This document shows positions 14,571 to 27,540 of a stretch of 64,000 bases of DNA, in pieces. The notes beneath the pieces were generated by a model. It saw nothing but the letters and a program-made list of their open reading frames with translations. It did not search any database and was not told the DNA's origin. Numbering within the stretch: position 1 is the stretch's first letter; each line of letters starts with the position of its first letter. Source of the stretch: Lepturacanthus savala (lineage: Eukaryota; Chordata; Actinopteri; Scombriformes; Trichiuridae); contig CM060473.1 in NCBI GenBank assembly GCA_030544235.1, positions 27,384,107 through 27,448,106 on the forward strand. Reading direction: 5' to 3'. A program made the translations under genes and the position numbers.

Positions 14571-15310
14571 TGTCCATCCTCCTCCTCCTCCTCCTCCTCT
14601 CTCTTTCTGTCATATCCGTCCTCGACTCCTTCAACCCTGTCAGATTTCTCTCTCCTGTTCTACTTCTCATCCTTCCTTCTCCTATTGTGTCACGCTACAC
14701 GGGTTCCTCCTCCTCCTCCTCCTCCTCCTCCTCCTCCTCTCTCTCTTTCTGGAAACAGATGTTGTTTGTCAGATCTTATCATTACTGGCTAATTAAGAAG
14801 ACATCTCTTCTCCTTCTGTTGTTGCTCCTCTCCCGCTCGGTGGCATCCGTCCCAGATTCAACGTTCCTCTTCCTCCAGTATTTAAGAAGAAATAAAAGGT
14901 TTGGGGTCGAGCTTTGATTCGTTATCTGTGGATCTGATTAGAGGCTGATTGATGGAAAAGTGAAGAGATCAGCGACTAATGAAACTAATCAGTCACATAT
15001 ATGAGCTGTGATATTTCAGTTTGTGGTGTACTGTCCCTTTAAAAGTATTTAAACAGGTGCATTTAAACCTGAAACCTTTAACTACCAATATATGAGCTGT
15101 CATCACTTTATGACCAGAGAATACACACGTTTTATGTTGTTTTTTAGGTAGAAGTACAGATTCTAGGGTTTAAAATACTAAAATATTAAAGTTCTGGTTT
15201 CAAAACTATGAAAAAATTGACCTGAATCAGGAAAATAACTTGAAATTAGATCAATTTCCTGCCTTTATGAATCAAAACTGTAAATACTGCATCATATGAG
15301 CCTTGAAAAG
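14571..15310. other. Unique intron sequence with two CTC repeats
   Basis: Short (CTC)n at about 14576-14600 and 14706-14745, then non-repetitive sequence. No gene seen. Confidence 0.5.
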
Positions 15311-16720
15311 TCCACACGCTGCAAAAAATGGAACCTAAACAAGTGTTTTTGTCACATTTAGTCCAATATTGAGTAGAATTATCTGTTGAGATATAAATTT
15401 GATTCATTGCATTGACAGATTATTTCCATTTTGTCTTGATTTTCTTCAATTTACTCTTGTTAGTCTTTAAAAATCTGAATAAATCAACCAAATTGACTTG
15501 AAATAATCTAAATTTCCTGCTTTTACCAATCAAAACTATAAAAACTGTAAATGTAATCCAATATTAAGTAGAATTATCTAATTCTAATTACAGATAATTA
15601 ACATTTTTTACTCTTGTTTTAACCAAATTGACTCAAATCAGGAAAATATCTGTAAATATTTTATAAAGTTTGACCAATTTGACCCAAACACTGTAAAAAA
15701 TAACGCCTCATCAGGTGAAAATATCCAGTTTTTGGTAGAATTAGTTCACAATGTTGAATAGAATTTGATCAAATTGACCTGAATCAGGAAAATAACTTGA
15801 AATAAGATGAATTTCCTGCCTTTATGAATCAAAACTGTAAATATGAGCCTTGAAAAGTCCACACGCTGCAAAAAATGGAACCGTAACACATGAAAATATC
15901 TTGTTTTTTGTACATTTAGTTCAATATTTAGTAGAATTATCTAATGACAGGTCATTTAGATTTATTCTATTGACAGATAATTTATTTTTTTATCAATTAA
16001 CTCTTGTTTTAAGAAAGTTTTAGTCTTGTTTTTTGTTAAATAATTGACCAAATTGACTCAAATCGGGAAAATAGCTTGAAATAAGGTAAATTTCCTGCCT
16101 TTACTGACAAAACTAACAAGTGAAAACATCTTGTTTTTGGTGCATTTAGTCCATTATTGAGTGATAATGTAGATTTATTCCATTGTTCCATTATTTTACT
16201 CATGTTAGTATATTATATTAGTCTTTAAAAATCTTTTCAAATTGATCTGAATCAGGAAAATAACTTGAAATAAGCTGAATTTCCTGCCTTTATGAATCAA
16301 AACTGTAAATATTTTATCCTCTGAGCCCTGAAAGATCCACACGCTGCAAAAAATGGAATCGTAACATGAAAATATCTTGTTTTTGGTACAAATAGTCCAT
16401 CATTGAGTGACAGATAATTTAGATTTATTCCATTTTTAATCAATTATATCCATTTTTTCTTATTTCTAGTCTTAGAAATAAGAAAAAAGATCTTTAAAAT
16501 CTTAAAAAATAAGTACACACATCTTGTTTTTGGTACAATTAGTTCAATATTTAGTAGAATTATCTAATGACAGGTCATTTAGATGTATTCTATTGACAGA
16601 TAATTAGTTTTTTATCAATTAACTCTTGTTTTAATAAAGTTTTAGTCTTGTTTTTTGTTAAAAACTTGAAACAAGCTAAATTTCCCGTCTTTACGAATCA
16701 AAACTATAAATATTTTATCC
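15310..16720. repeat. Diverged tandem array (cttgtttttggtacatttag family)
   Basis: Five or more copies share cacacgctgcaaaaaatgga, gaaaatatcttgtttttggt, tagtagaattatct, and aaataagctgaatttcctgc. Spacing is irregular (roughly 230-300 bp). The reverse complement matches the regular array at 55.5-56.8 kb. No gene. Confidence 0.8.
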
Positions 16721-17880
16721 CCTGAGTCCTGAAAGCTTCACTCTGGAATCTCTACATGTTGTTTTCAGTGCATTTCCTCCCGTTTTGAGTAGAATCATCT
16801 CATCCCACTGGCAGATCCCGCTGCTTATTTCCAGTTTTTCGGCGTCGCGGCCGTTTCTCCGCCGACCTTCCGGTGCGTTCGAGGTCCCGTTCGTCTGGTT
16901 TTTCTGACAGTTCTGAGAGTTTATTCTGAATCGCCGTCCCTCAGGACGCAGCGAGCATGCTGGGAGAGGTCAGGCCACTGATGGGACTTTTATTCCCCGT
17001 CCTGGTTGTGAATTCATGTTCTCCTGACTCTGAATATATATCCATATCCATCTATTTGGCAGCCTGACCGACGTCCCCCTGCGGCCAGCCTTTTCTATGC
17101 CATCCATTTTTCCTTTTTTTGCAGGGATCCTGAAACATTAATTCATTTTAAATTGTTAAAATGCACCAGTGGTGAAATGTGGTGAAATGTGAAATCCTCT
17201 TTTTTTTAGTTTTTGGAGTTGCAGCAGCGTTCTTCCTCCTCCTCCTCCTCCTCCTCCTGGTGCTGTGAAGGTTTTACAGCGTTAGCGCGGCGCCGTAAAT
17301 CAGCGCTAGTGGTTTAAATGTTTGGTTTTGTCACAGTTCTCAGGTTTAGAGGCGGGGTGGGCCGGGGCCGAGGTTGTAGAGGTGAAAACCGGCAGAGGAC
17401 GAGAGGCCAAAGGGGCCGAAAAAGCACCGGCAGCTACCGCCATGTGTTCACTGACCACATGGAGCCAGATCTACCAGAGGAAGGGAAGATTTTAACTCGT
17501 TGTTGCTTAAAAAATGCAGATAAATGAGCTTAAAAAGGTAGAAATATAGATACTGGAGTTTAAATCTGTAGAAGTTGAAGCATCAACTACTTAAAGTGGA
17601 AAAAAAACTACATTTTTGGAGTTTAATAATAGTTTTTTAGGTAAAAAACAACCTTTAACTCCTAATATATGAGCTGTTAGCACAATAAATGTGTTGTTTT
17701 GTCCTTTTAAAGGTATAAAACAGTAAAAAGGGCTGATTGGTTATAATTTAGGACACAGAGAAGGTCAAATAATTCACTTTATGACAGAAAATCACCTTTT
17801 AAGCTTTAAATTAAAGAGGAGGAACGAGGATATAATAGGAATAATCTGTTTGTCCTTCTGTTGTTAAAACCAGACCTGAT
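16721..17880. other. Non-repetitive intronic island
   Basis: Contains a GC-richer stretch at 16830-17100, a (TCC)n at about 17232-17258 and unique sequence. The 69-codon frame at 17318 has no recognisable features. No gene called. Confidence 0.4.
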
Positions 17881-19180
17881 TAATGGATTTTAGACATTTT
17901 TAAGTAGAAAATGTCCAAATTCTCTGGTTCCAGCTTCTCTTCTCTGATTATTTCCTGGTTTCTTTAGTCTCTATAATAATAAACTGATGATCTTTGGGTT
18001 TGTGATGTCACATAGTCAGTTTTTCACAATGTGTTGTCTTTTATTTTGAAAGGTCACTGGCATTTGAGAAACTGTCACTGGACAGTATCTGTATCAGATT
18101 AGTCTGTTTAAAGAGGAAATAACAGCTTTAAGTGATAAAAATACCTGATGAACTCATCTAGAGCTGCAATGATTAGTTGATTAATTGATTAGTTGCAACT
18201 ATTACATTAATTGACAACTATTTTCATAATCAATGAATGGATTTGAGTCATTTTTAAGTAGAAAATGTCTAAATTCTCTGGTTCCAGCTTCTCTTCTCTG
18301 ATTATTTCCTGGTTTCTTTAGTCTCTATAATAATAAACTGTTGATCTTTGGACAAAAAAAGACATTTTAGGTTGAATCTTCAGCTTTTGGATCCACTTTT
18401 TACACCATTTAATGAACCAAACAACTAATCGATTAATCGTTTGAATGATCAATAGATTATTCCACTATCAGAATAGTCGTTAGTTGCAGCTCTACTAATA
18501 AAAACTAGGCTTAAAATGGAAATTGTACAATTATGAATTGATTTTAATCACAGAAATTTAGGTAAATGTTCTATATTAATCTATATTTAATAGAGCTGCA
18601 ACGATTAGTCGATTAATCGATTAGTTGACGACTATTACATTAATCAGCAACTATTTTAATAATAGATTAATGGATTTGAGTATTTTTTAAGAGACATTTT
18701 AGGTTAAATCTTCAAGTTTGGGAAACACTGATCTACATTTTACACCATTTAATGAACCAAATAACTAATCGATTAATCGTTCAATAATTGATCGAGTAAT
18801 TAGCTACTAAAAAGAGACATTTTAGGTTAAATCTTCAAGTTAGTTGCAGCTCTACTAATAAAAACTAGGCTTAAAATGGAAATTGTACAATTATGAATTG
18901 ATTTTAATCACAGAAATGTATATAAATGTTATTAATCTATATTTAATAGAGCTGCAACGATCAGTCGATTAATCGATTAGTTGACGACTATTACATTAAT
19001 CTCCAATTATTTTGATAATTAATGGATTTTAGTCATTTTTTAAGACACATTTTAGCTTAAATCTTCAAGTTTGGGAAACACTGATCCACATTTTACACCA
19101 TTTAATGAACCAAACAACTAATCGATTAATCGTTTATCGAGTAATTAACTACTAAAATAGTCAGTTGCAGCTTTAAACAG
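17881..19180. mobile_element. TAGAGCTGCAAC-element cluster with 180-bp spacer
   Basis: Repeated cores (gtccaaattctctggttcca, cttctcttctctgattattt, ataataataaactgatgatc) and ends (agagctgcaacgattagtcg, gttagttgcagctctact) occur about four times. The 180-bp segment with gtgatgtcacatagtcagtt lies at about 17998-18168. Confidence 0.8.
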
Positions 19181-19392
19181 AATTATAAGATAATTCTACT
19201 CCATATTAGACTCATTTCACCCCATAAGATTCCAGTTTTTGCAGCATATATCAATTTATTTCTGTGTTTTTACTCTGGATGCAACAAAAAAAAGGAAAGA
19301 AAAGATCAACATGGAGTCGTTTGGGCCGCGGCGACGTTTACTGGTGAAAGACGAGTGAAGCTGATGTCAGAGATACCCCTGTGTGTTTTAGG

Positions 19393-19432
<40 letters not shown>

Positions 19433-19860
19433 GGGGGGGTCTGGTGTGAAAGGTCCCGTGGTGGTATGCGACAGCGGGGGTATCAGTTCGTGGAGGTTTT
19501 GCTGTGCCCCATTAGCAGTGTCAGGGGTCATGTGCCCCGGGTGTTAACCCTGGTGACCAGTCTAGCTCCCAGTCTGCCAGGGGACCCCCGGTCCAGGTCC
19601 AGGGGTATTTATTACCGAACCTCCCCCCCAAAAACACAGCTCTCCCCACGGAGGAAAACTAAACACCCCCCCCCTCCGGCTCCTCGTGTACTAATTGGAT
19701 GCATATCCATACGCCGATGCGTGACGACCCATCTGTAGATTTCTGCCTCCGCCGCAGGGACTTTATCTGAGATTTATCTGGAAATCCTGCAGCGTTTTAT
19801 TAAAAAAAACCTAAAAGTCAGGTCAGTTTTATTTGTTCACATGTTCAGTTTATGATTATA
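19181..19860. other. Unique sequence with a (GT)n microsatellite
   Basis: (GT)n at about 19396-19429 is followed by GC-rich unique sequence to 19760. The 127-codon frame starting at 19355 reads through the GT run and has no family motif, so it is not called as a gene. Confidence 0.45.
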
Positions 19861-20770
19861 GAAGTTGAGATGGCGACTAATCGATTAATCGACTGATTCT
19901 TGCAGGAATTTAATTTAATAAGTCGTATTTCAGTGAAGTAGGGCTGCAACTGATGACTATTCTGATAATTAATCAATCAATCAATTGCTGAAATGATTAA
20001 TTGATTAGTTGTTTGGTGTAAAATCTCGGTCAGTGTTTCCCAAAGATGAATATTCAACCTAAAATGTCCTAAATTTAGATTAATATGGAACATTTACCTA
20101 AAATTCTGTGATTAAAACCAATTTATAATGATACATTTGCTATTTAAGCCTCATTTTTCTATTAGCAAAGCTGCAAATGACTATTTTAGCAGGTAATTAC
20201 TCAATAAACGATTAATCGATTAGTTGTTTGGTTCATTAAATGGTGTAAAATGTGGATCAGTGTTTCCCAAAATTGAAGATTTAACCTAAAATGTGTCTTA
20301 AAAAATACTGAAATCCGTTGGTGATCAATGTAATAATCGTCAACTAATCGATTAATCGACTAATCGTTGCAGCTCTATTAAATATAGATTAATATAGAAC
20401 ATTTACCTAAATTCTGTCATTAAAATCAATTCATAATTGTACGGTTTCCATTTTAAGCCTAGTTTTTATTAGTAGAGCTGCAACTAACGACTATTCTGAT
20501 CATGGAATCTATTGATCATTCAAACGATTAATCGATTAGTTGTTTGGTTCATTAAATGGTGTAAAATGTGGATCAGTGTTTCCAAAACTGAAGATTCAAA
20601 CTAAAATGTCTTTTTTGTCCAAAGATCATCAGTTTATTATTATAGAGACTAAAGAAACCAAGAAATAATCAGAGAATTTGGACATTTTCTACTTAGAAAA
20701 TGACTCAAATCGATTAATCGATTATCAAAATAGTTGGTGATTAATGTCAAATAGTCAATTTTATTTGTAG
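19861..20770. mobile_element. TAGAGCTGCAAC-element cluster, reverse orientation
   Basis: Shows ggctgcaactgatgac, cgattaatcgattagttgtt, gttcattaaatggtgtaaaa and cgttgcagctctattaaata, three overlapping copies opposite in direction to the 18-kb cluster. No transposase. Confidence 0.78.
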
Positions 20771-21704
20771 AACATCTCAACATTTCACATCATACCCGAC
20801 CTTTATTCATTAATCCCAGTATTAAACCTCAGCTCCAACAATAAATAAAGTGTTTTATCTGTATTAAAGCCAATGTTACTGTTCCATCAATATCCACATC
20901 ATCAACTAATAATTGACCTTTGAACTCTTGAACTTCACATTGCAGATAATTTAGCTTATTTCACTTCTTTTTCCATTGATTCCAGGTCTTGCTTTAAGTT
21001 TTAAATGTAGTATTTTAGATTATTTGTTCAATATTCTAACTCTATTATCTCTATAACATCAACATGAATAGATTCTGACTCTTCTGTAGTCACCTCACAT
21101 GTTGGACATTTATTTTTTATGGATTCCTGCTGCATGAGGAGGACGAGGCGACTCCACCAGGACAGAATCAGACCCTCCAACAACAGAAGCTTCTCGCTCT
21201 GAACGGAAAAAAAACACCTCAGACATACACGCACTCGGCTTTTTTAGCTTTTTTAGCTTTCGTTTTTTGCGAATCCATCATTTCTGATGATCGATCGCTG
21301 CACACGGCGGCTTCTGCACGTCGGGATTTGTCTTTTCTGTGCATATGTGCATTTTTTTTCTTTAGTTTTTCCAGGTTTTTTTGCATGACATGCGCATGCA
21401 TACGTGCACGTCGCGGGGCCTGCTGTATGAGTTAGTGCTCTCAGTGTGTGAGTGTGGCAGAGGAAGGCCCTCAGCATGTCAGTATGTTTTAATGCTTCAC
21501 ATCTGGTTTCCTAATTTTCTTCCCCTCCCCTCGACTCCCCTTCACCACCATGTCAGGACACTGTTTTGTTTTTTCTGGGTGGTGGGATGGTGGGATGGGG
21601 GGGGGGGGGGGGGGGTTCTGATGAGTGATGGCCCCTGAATACAGGACGTCAACAGTCTCCCCCTGTCCCATCGCTTCTCATTTCCTATAATTTATACCAG
21701 TAGT
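20771..21704. other. Unique sequence with a 19-base G run
   Basis: No gene recognised. A homopolymer of 19 G lies at 21597-21615 next to tggtgggatgg, a length-unstable site. Short frames on both strands lack family features. Confidence 0.45.
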
Positions 21705-24700
21705 TAGAGCTGCAGCGATCAATCGATCCGGGTCGTTTTTTTGTTTTTTAAGAAGAAAATGTCCAAATTCTCTAGTTCCAGCTTCTCTTCTCTGATTATT
21801 TCCTGGTTTCTTTAGTCTCTATAATAATAAACTGATGATCTTTGGACAAAAAAAAGAGATTTTAGGTTGAATCTTCAAACAACTAATCGATTAATGGTTT
21901 GAATAATCAATATATTAATCGACTATCAAAATAATCATTAGTTGCAGCTCCACAAATGACAAATGTACCATAATATTCACCATAATAACTTTAAATAAAG
22001 ACCAAAAGGACAATTAAATTAGGTCTCACTTATAATTTATAGGCATTCATACGTCTGTATAATATGAAGATTCTTGATTAATCGATTAATCGAGTCATTT
22101 TTAAGAAGAAAACGTCTAAATTCTCTGGTTCCAGCTTCTCTTCTCTGATTATTTCCTGGTTTCTTTAGTCTCTATAATAATAAACTGATGATCTTTGGAC
22201 AGAAAAAGACATTTTAGGTTGAATCTTCAAGTTTTAGATTCACATTTTACACCATTTAATGAACCAAACAACTAATCGATTAATCGTTTGAATAATCATT
22301 ATATTATATATTATTATATTATTATCATAATCATAATAATCATTAGTTGCAGCTCCACTAATGACAAATGTCCCATTATAATGTAATAATATGATTTTAA
22401 TCACAGAACTTTAGTTAAATGTTCTATATTAATCTATATTTATTAGAGCTGCAACAATCAGTCGATTAATCGATTAGTTGACAACTTTTACATTAATCGC
22501 CAACTATTTTGATAATCAATTAATGGATTTGAGTCATTTTTTTAAGAAAATATAATAGTAAACTGATGATCTTTGGGTTGTAGACTGTAGTTTTCAGAAA
22601 AAAAAGACATTTTAGGTTGAATCGTCACACTGATCAACATTTTACACCATTTTATGAACCAAACAACTAATCGATTAATTGATTTGAGTCATTTTAAAGT
22701 AGAAAATGTGTAAATTCTCTGGTTCCAGCTTCTCTTCTCTGATTATTTCCTGGTTTCTTTAGTCTCTATAATAATAAACTGATGATCTTTGGACAGAAAA
22801 AGACATTTTAGGTTGAATCTTCAAACAACTAATCGATTAATGGTTTGAATAATCAATATATTAATCGACTATCAAAATAATAATTAGTTGCAGCTCCACA
22901 AATGACAAATGTACCATAATATTCACCATAATAACTTTAAATAAAGACCAAAAGGACAATTAAATTAGGTCTCACTTATAATTTATAGGCATTCATACGT
23001 CTGTATAATATGAAGATTCGCGATTAATCGATTAATCGAGTCATTTTTAAGTAGAAAATGTCCAAATTCTCTGGTTCCAGCTTCTCTTCTCTGATTATTT
23101 CCTGGTTTCTTTAGTCTCTATAATAATAAACTGATGATCTTTGGACAAAAAAAGACATTTTAGGTTGAATCTTAAGCTTTGGGAAACATAAATCCACATT
23201 TATACCATTTAATGAACCAAACAACGAATCGATTAATCGATTTGGGTCATTTTTTACAAAGGAAATGTCCAAATTCTCTGGTTCCAGCTTCTGGATCCTG
23301 GTCTCTATAATAGTAAACTGATGATCTTTGGGTTGTGGACAGAAAAAGCCATCTTCAGCTTTGGGAAATACTGATCAACTAATCAAACCAAACGATTAAT
23401 CAATTATTCATTTTAATAAGCGATAGATTAATCCAATCACATATGTGTGTAAAAGTTAACCTTTTTCATTCCAAATACTGTCCATGACATAAATATTCAT
23501 CATAATAACTTTAAATAAAGACCAAAAGGACAATTAAATTAGGTCTCACTTATAATTTATAGGCATTCATACGTCTGTATAATATGAAGATTCACGATTA
23601 ATCGATTAATCGATTAATCGAGTCATTTTAAAGTAGAAAATGTCTAAATTCTCTGGTTCCAGCTTCTCTTCTCTGATTATTTCCTGGTTTCTTTAGTCTC
23701 TATAATAATAAACTGATGATCTTTGGACTAAAAAGACATTTAAGGTTGAATCTTCAGCTTTGATAAACAAATTTTACACCATTTTATGAACCAAACTAAT
23801 CGATTAATCGATTGAATGATCAATAGATTATTCCACTATCAAAATAGTCGTTAGGTGCAGCTCTACTAACACAAAAACTAGGCTTAAAATGGAAATTGTA
23901 TAATTATAAATTGATTTAAGTCACAGAATTTAGGTAAATGTTCTATATTAATCTATATTTAATAGAGCTGCAATGATTAGTCGATTAATCGATTAGTTGA
24001 CAACTATTACATTAATCGCCAACTATTTTAATAATAGATTAATGGTTTTGAGTATTTTTTAAGAGACATTTTAGGTTAAATCTTCAGGTTTGGGAAACAC
24101 TGATCCACATTTTACACCATTTAATGAACCGAACAACTAATCGATTAATCGTTCAATAATTGATAGAGTAATTAACAACTAAACTAGTCAGTTGCAGCTT
24201 TACCAATGGGCTTAAATGGTAAAAGTATCATTAGAAATTGGTTTTAATCAGACATTTTAGGGTTGAATATTCAGATTTAGGAAAAAACAGATTTTGCACC
24301 GTTTCATGAATCAAACAACTAATCGATTAATCGTTTGAATGATCAATAGATTATTCCACTATTAAAATAGTCATTAGTTGCAGCTCTACTAATAAACACT
24401 AGGCTTAAAATGGAAATTGTATAATTATGAATTGATTTTAATCACAGAAATGTAGGTAAATGTTCTATATTAATCTATATTTAATAGAGCTGCAATGATT
24501 AGTCGATTAATCGATTAGTTGACAACTGTTACATTAATCGCCAACTATTTTAATAATAGATTAATGGTTTTGAGTATTTTTTAAGAGACATTTTAGGTTA
24601 AATCTTCAGGTTTGGGGAACACTGATCCACATTTTACACCATTTAATGAACCAAACAACTAATCGATTAATCGTTCAATAATTGATCGAGTAATTAACTA

Positions 24701-24880
24701 CTAAACTAGTCAGTTGCAGCTTTACCAATGGGCTTAAATGGTAAAAGTATCATTATAAATTGGTTTTAATCAGAGATTTTAGGTTGAATATTCAGATTTA
24801 GGAAAAAACTGATTTTGCACCGTTTCATGAATCAAACGACTAATCGATTAATCGTTTTAGTGACCGCTACATTAATCAGA
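21705..24880. mobile_element. Largest TAGAGCTGCAAC-element cluster (about ten partial copies)
   Basis: Alternating cores (ctctggttccagcttctctt, aagacattttaggttgaatc), ends (agagctgcaacaatcagtcg, tagttgcagctctact) and palindromes (cgattaatcgattaatcg). A second module, ataaagaccaaaaggacaat through cattcatacgtctgtataat, recurs near 21995, 22945 and 23520. A ~540-bp stretch at about 23810-24350 is repeated at about 24340-24860. No open frame. Confidence 0.82.
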
Positions 24881-25634
24881 ATTACTTTCAGCTCCATCAG
24901 ACGATGAGGGGGAAGCAGCTTTTTGCTGCTTGTTTGCGACACGTCCTCCACTCGTCTGCCCAACACAAGTCACAACCGTCCCCTCCTCTTCATTCTTTTC
25001 GCTTTTTTCCACATCACATTCGTCATCTTCGGCGCAGCTTCCCTTCCCGACAGGAAGGTTTAAAGCCGTCGGAGAAAGTCGCCTCGAACTCGAAGCCTCG
25101 GACCAGTAAACCTTCATTCACAAGGAGCTCGGAGGGCGACGTGTTTTATGTCCGTGTGAAAAGGCCGTTTATGTCGGCAGTGATTAGTGCTGATGAATGC
25201 CTCGCAGCATTTTTGCTGGAGGTCCTGTGCAGCTTAGGTGCTCCCTGCATGATTAAGGCCATATGTAAAAGTGCAGAGTGTAACACTTATGCGTAACAGA
25301 TGCTGCGAAACGTGAAACTAAAGGATCCACGATGAGGAGAAACGACAAGAAAAAAAACGTGTTTTCTGTTGTGTTTTTGTGCCGGTTGATTGTTGGGTGA
25401 GTTTTTCAGAGTCGGGACAGTTGTGTTTAGTCTCTGGAAGTGGAAAAAAAAAAAAAAAAGGCATCGCCGGCCTTGACAGAGACGATGAAGTGAAGACAGA
25501 GAAGAACAAACAGGCTCCCTGTGGTTCTTCTGTGGAAAACGATCCCAAGGTTGAGGAGTTTAGTTGTTTTTCTTTTGTCATTGTTTCCTCGTTAAGTCTG
25601 AGTTAAAAACAAATAGTTTTCAATAACTGACGTA
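24881..25634. other. Non-repetitive intronic island
   Basis: Balanced base composition. 25130-25300 (including gtgattagtgctgatgaatg and gcatgattaaggccatatg) has the look of conserved non-coding sequence. Overlapping frames of 81-130 codons on both strands have no recognised domain. Not called as a gene. Confidence 0.4.
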
Positions 25635-27365
25635 GAGCTGCAAAAATCAGTCGATTAATCAATTAGTTGTCAACTATTCAACTGTTTTGATAATCGATTT
25701 GAGTCGTTTTTAAGAGGAAAATGTCTAAATTCTCTGGTTCCAGCTTCTCTTCTCTGATTATTTCCTGATTTCTTTATTCTTCTATAATAATAAACTGATG
25801 ATCTTTGGGTTTTGGACTAAAAAGGACATCTTCAACATTTTACAAACCAAACGATTAATCAATTATTCATTTTAATAAGTGATAGATTAATCCATTCACA
25901 TGTGTTTAAAAGTAAATATTGTCCATGAAATAAATATTCACCATAATAACTTTAAATAAAGACCAAAAGGACAATTAAATTAGCTCTCACTTATAATTTA
26001 TAGGCATTCATACGTCTGTATAATACGTCTGATTCTCGATTAATTGATTAATCAAGTAATTTTTAATAAGAAAATGTCTAAATTCTCTGGTTCCAGCTTC
26101 TCTTCTCTGATTATTTCCTGGTTTCTTTAGTCTCTATAATAATAAACTGATGATCTTTGGACAAAAAAAGACATTTCAGGTTGAATCTTCAGTTTTGGGA
26201 AACATAAATCCACATTTATACCATTTAATGAACCAAACAACTAATCGATTAATCATTTGAATAATCAACTATCAATATAGTTGTTAGTTGCAGCCCTACT
26301 AATACAAAAACTAGGCTTAAAATGGAAATTATACAATTATGGATTGATTTTAATCACAGAATTTAGGTAAATGTTCTATATTAATCTATATTTAATAGAG
26401 CTGCAACGATTAGTCGATTAATCGATTAGTTGACGATTATTACATTAATTGCCAACTATTTTAAGAATAGATTAATGGATTTGAGACATTTTAGGTTAAT
26501 AATAAAGACCAAAAGGACACTTAAATTAGGTCTCACTTATAATTTATACGTCTGTATAATATGAAGATTCTCGATTAATCGATTAATCGATTAATTTTTA
26601 AGTAGAAAATGTCCAAATTCTCTGGTTCCAGCTTCTCTTCTCTGATTATTTCCTGGTTTCTTTAGTCTCTATAATAATAAACTGATGATCTTTGGACAGA
26701 AAAAGACATTTTAGGTTGAATCTTCAGCTTTGGGATCCACATTTATACCATTTAATGAACCAAACAACTAATCGATTAATCGATCAATAGAGTAATCAAC
26801 TATTAAAATAGTTAGTTGCAACTTTACTAACACAAAATTAGATTTTAAATGTCAAATGTAACATTATAAAATGGTTTTAATTACAGAATTTGAGGTAAAT
26901 GTTCTATATTAATCTCTATTAAGGATAGTTTAGGTTGAATCTAATCGATTAATTGTTTGAATAATCAAAGATTAATCGACTATTAAAATAAAAATTAGGC
27001 TTAAAATGACAAATGTACCATAATAATAATGTGATATGATTTTAGTGACAGAACTTTAGGTACATTTTCTACATTAATCTATATTTAATAGAGCTAATCA
27101 GTCAATTAATCGATTAGTTGACAATTATTACATTAATCACCAACTATTTTGATAATCAATTAATGTATTTGAGTATTTTTTAAGAAAATATGAACATAAA
27201 CTGATGATCTTTGGGTTGTAGACTGTAGGTTTGGACAAAAAAAAGACATTTTAGGTTGAATCTTCACCTTTAGGAAACACTGATCGACATTTTATACCAT
27301 TTTATGAACCAAATAACTAAATAATAATCAATAGATTAATCAAAACTAGTGTTTAATTGCAGCCC
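25635..27365. mobile_element. TAGAGCTGCAAC-element cluster
   Basis: Same modules as the 21.7-24.9 kb cluster, including the ataaagaccaaaaggacaat module near 25960 and 26505. Orientation mainly forward. No coding capacity. Confidence 0.8.
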
Positions 27366-27383
27366 TGAGCAGACGTTTATCAT

Positions 27384-27540
27384 GTCAGTGAGTGATGACT
27401 CTGGTTGGCCTTTAATCCAGAAGCTGTGGCCCAGCTGCTGTGATTAATATCTGTATTTTTACCCTTAGAGCCTTTAAAAATGAGCTCAGGATAAAAGTTA
27501 TATAGTGAATGAGCCTCAGAGGAACCAGTCAAATAAAATA
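27384..27540 (+). repeat. Duplicated non-coding segment, copy A
   Basis: Shares gtcagtgagtga, ctttaatccag, tctgtat-tttaccct, agagccttt-aaaa and gagcctcagaggaaccagt in order with 32561-32730. It is not part of the inverted-repeat family, though one such cluster ends just before it. No coding frame is conserved. Confidence 0.8.

Noticed and set aside
12741..14917. Very long overlapping open frames (454, 619 and 648 codons) on the + strand
   Set aside because: They lie in a CT-only tract where stop codons cannot easily occur; all three phases are open, the products are Phe/Leu/Ser/Pro low complexity with internal repeats, and there is no family similarity.
24872..25296. 130-codon + frame and 81-codon - frame
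   Set aside because: No domain, no homologue recognised, overlapping antisense frames; better read as a unique non-coding island.
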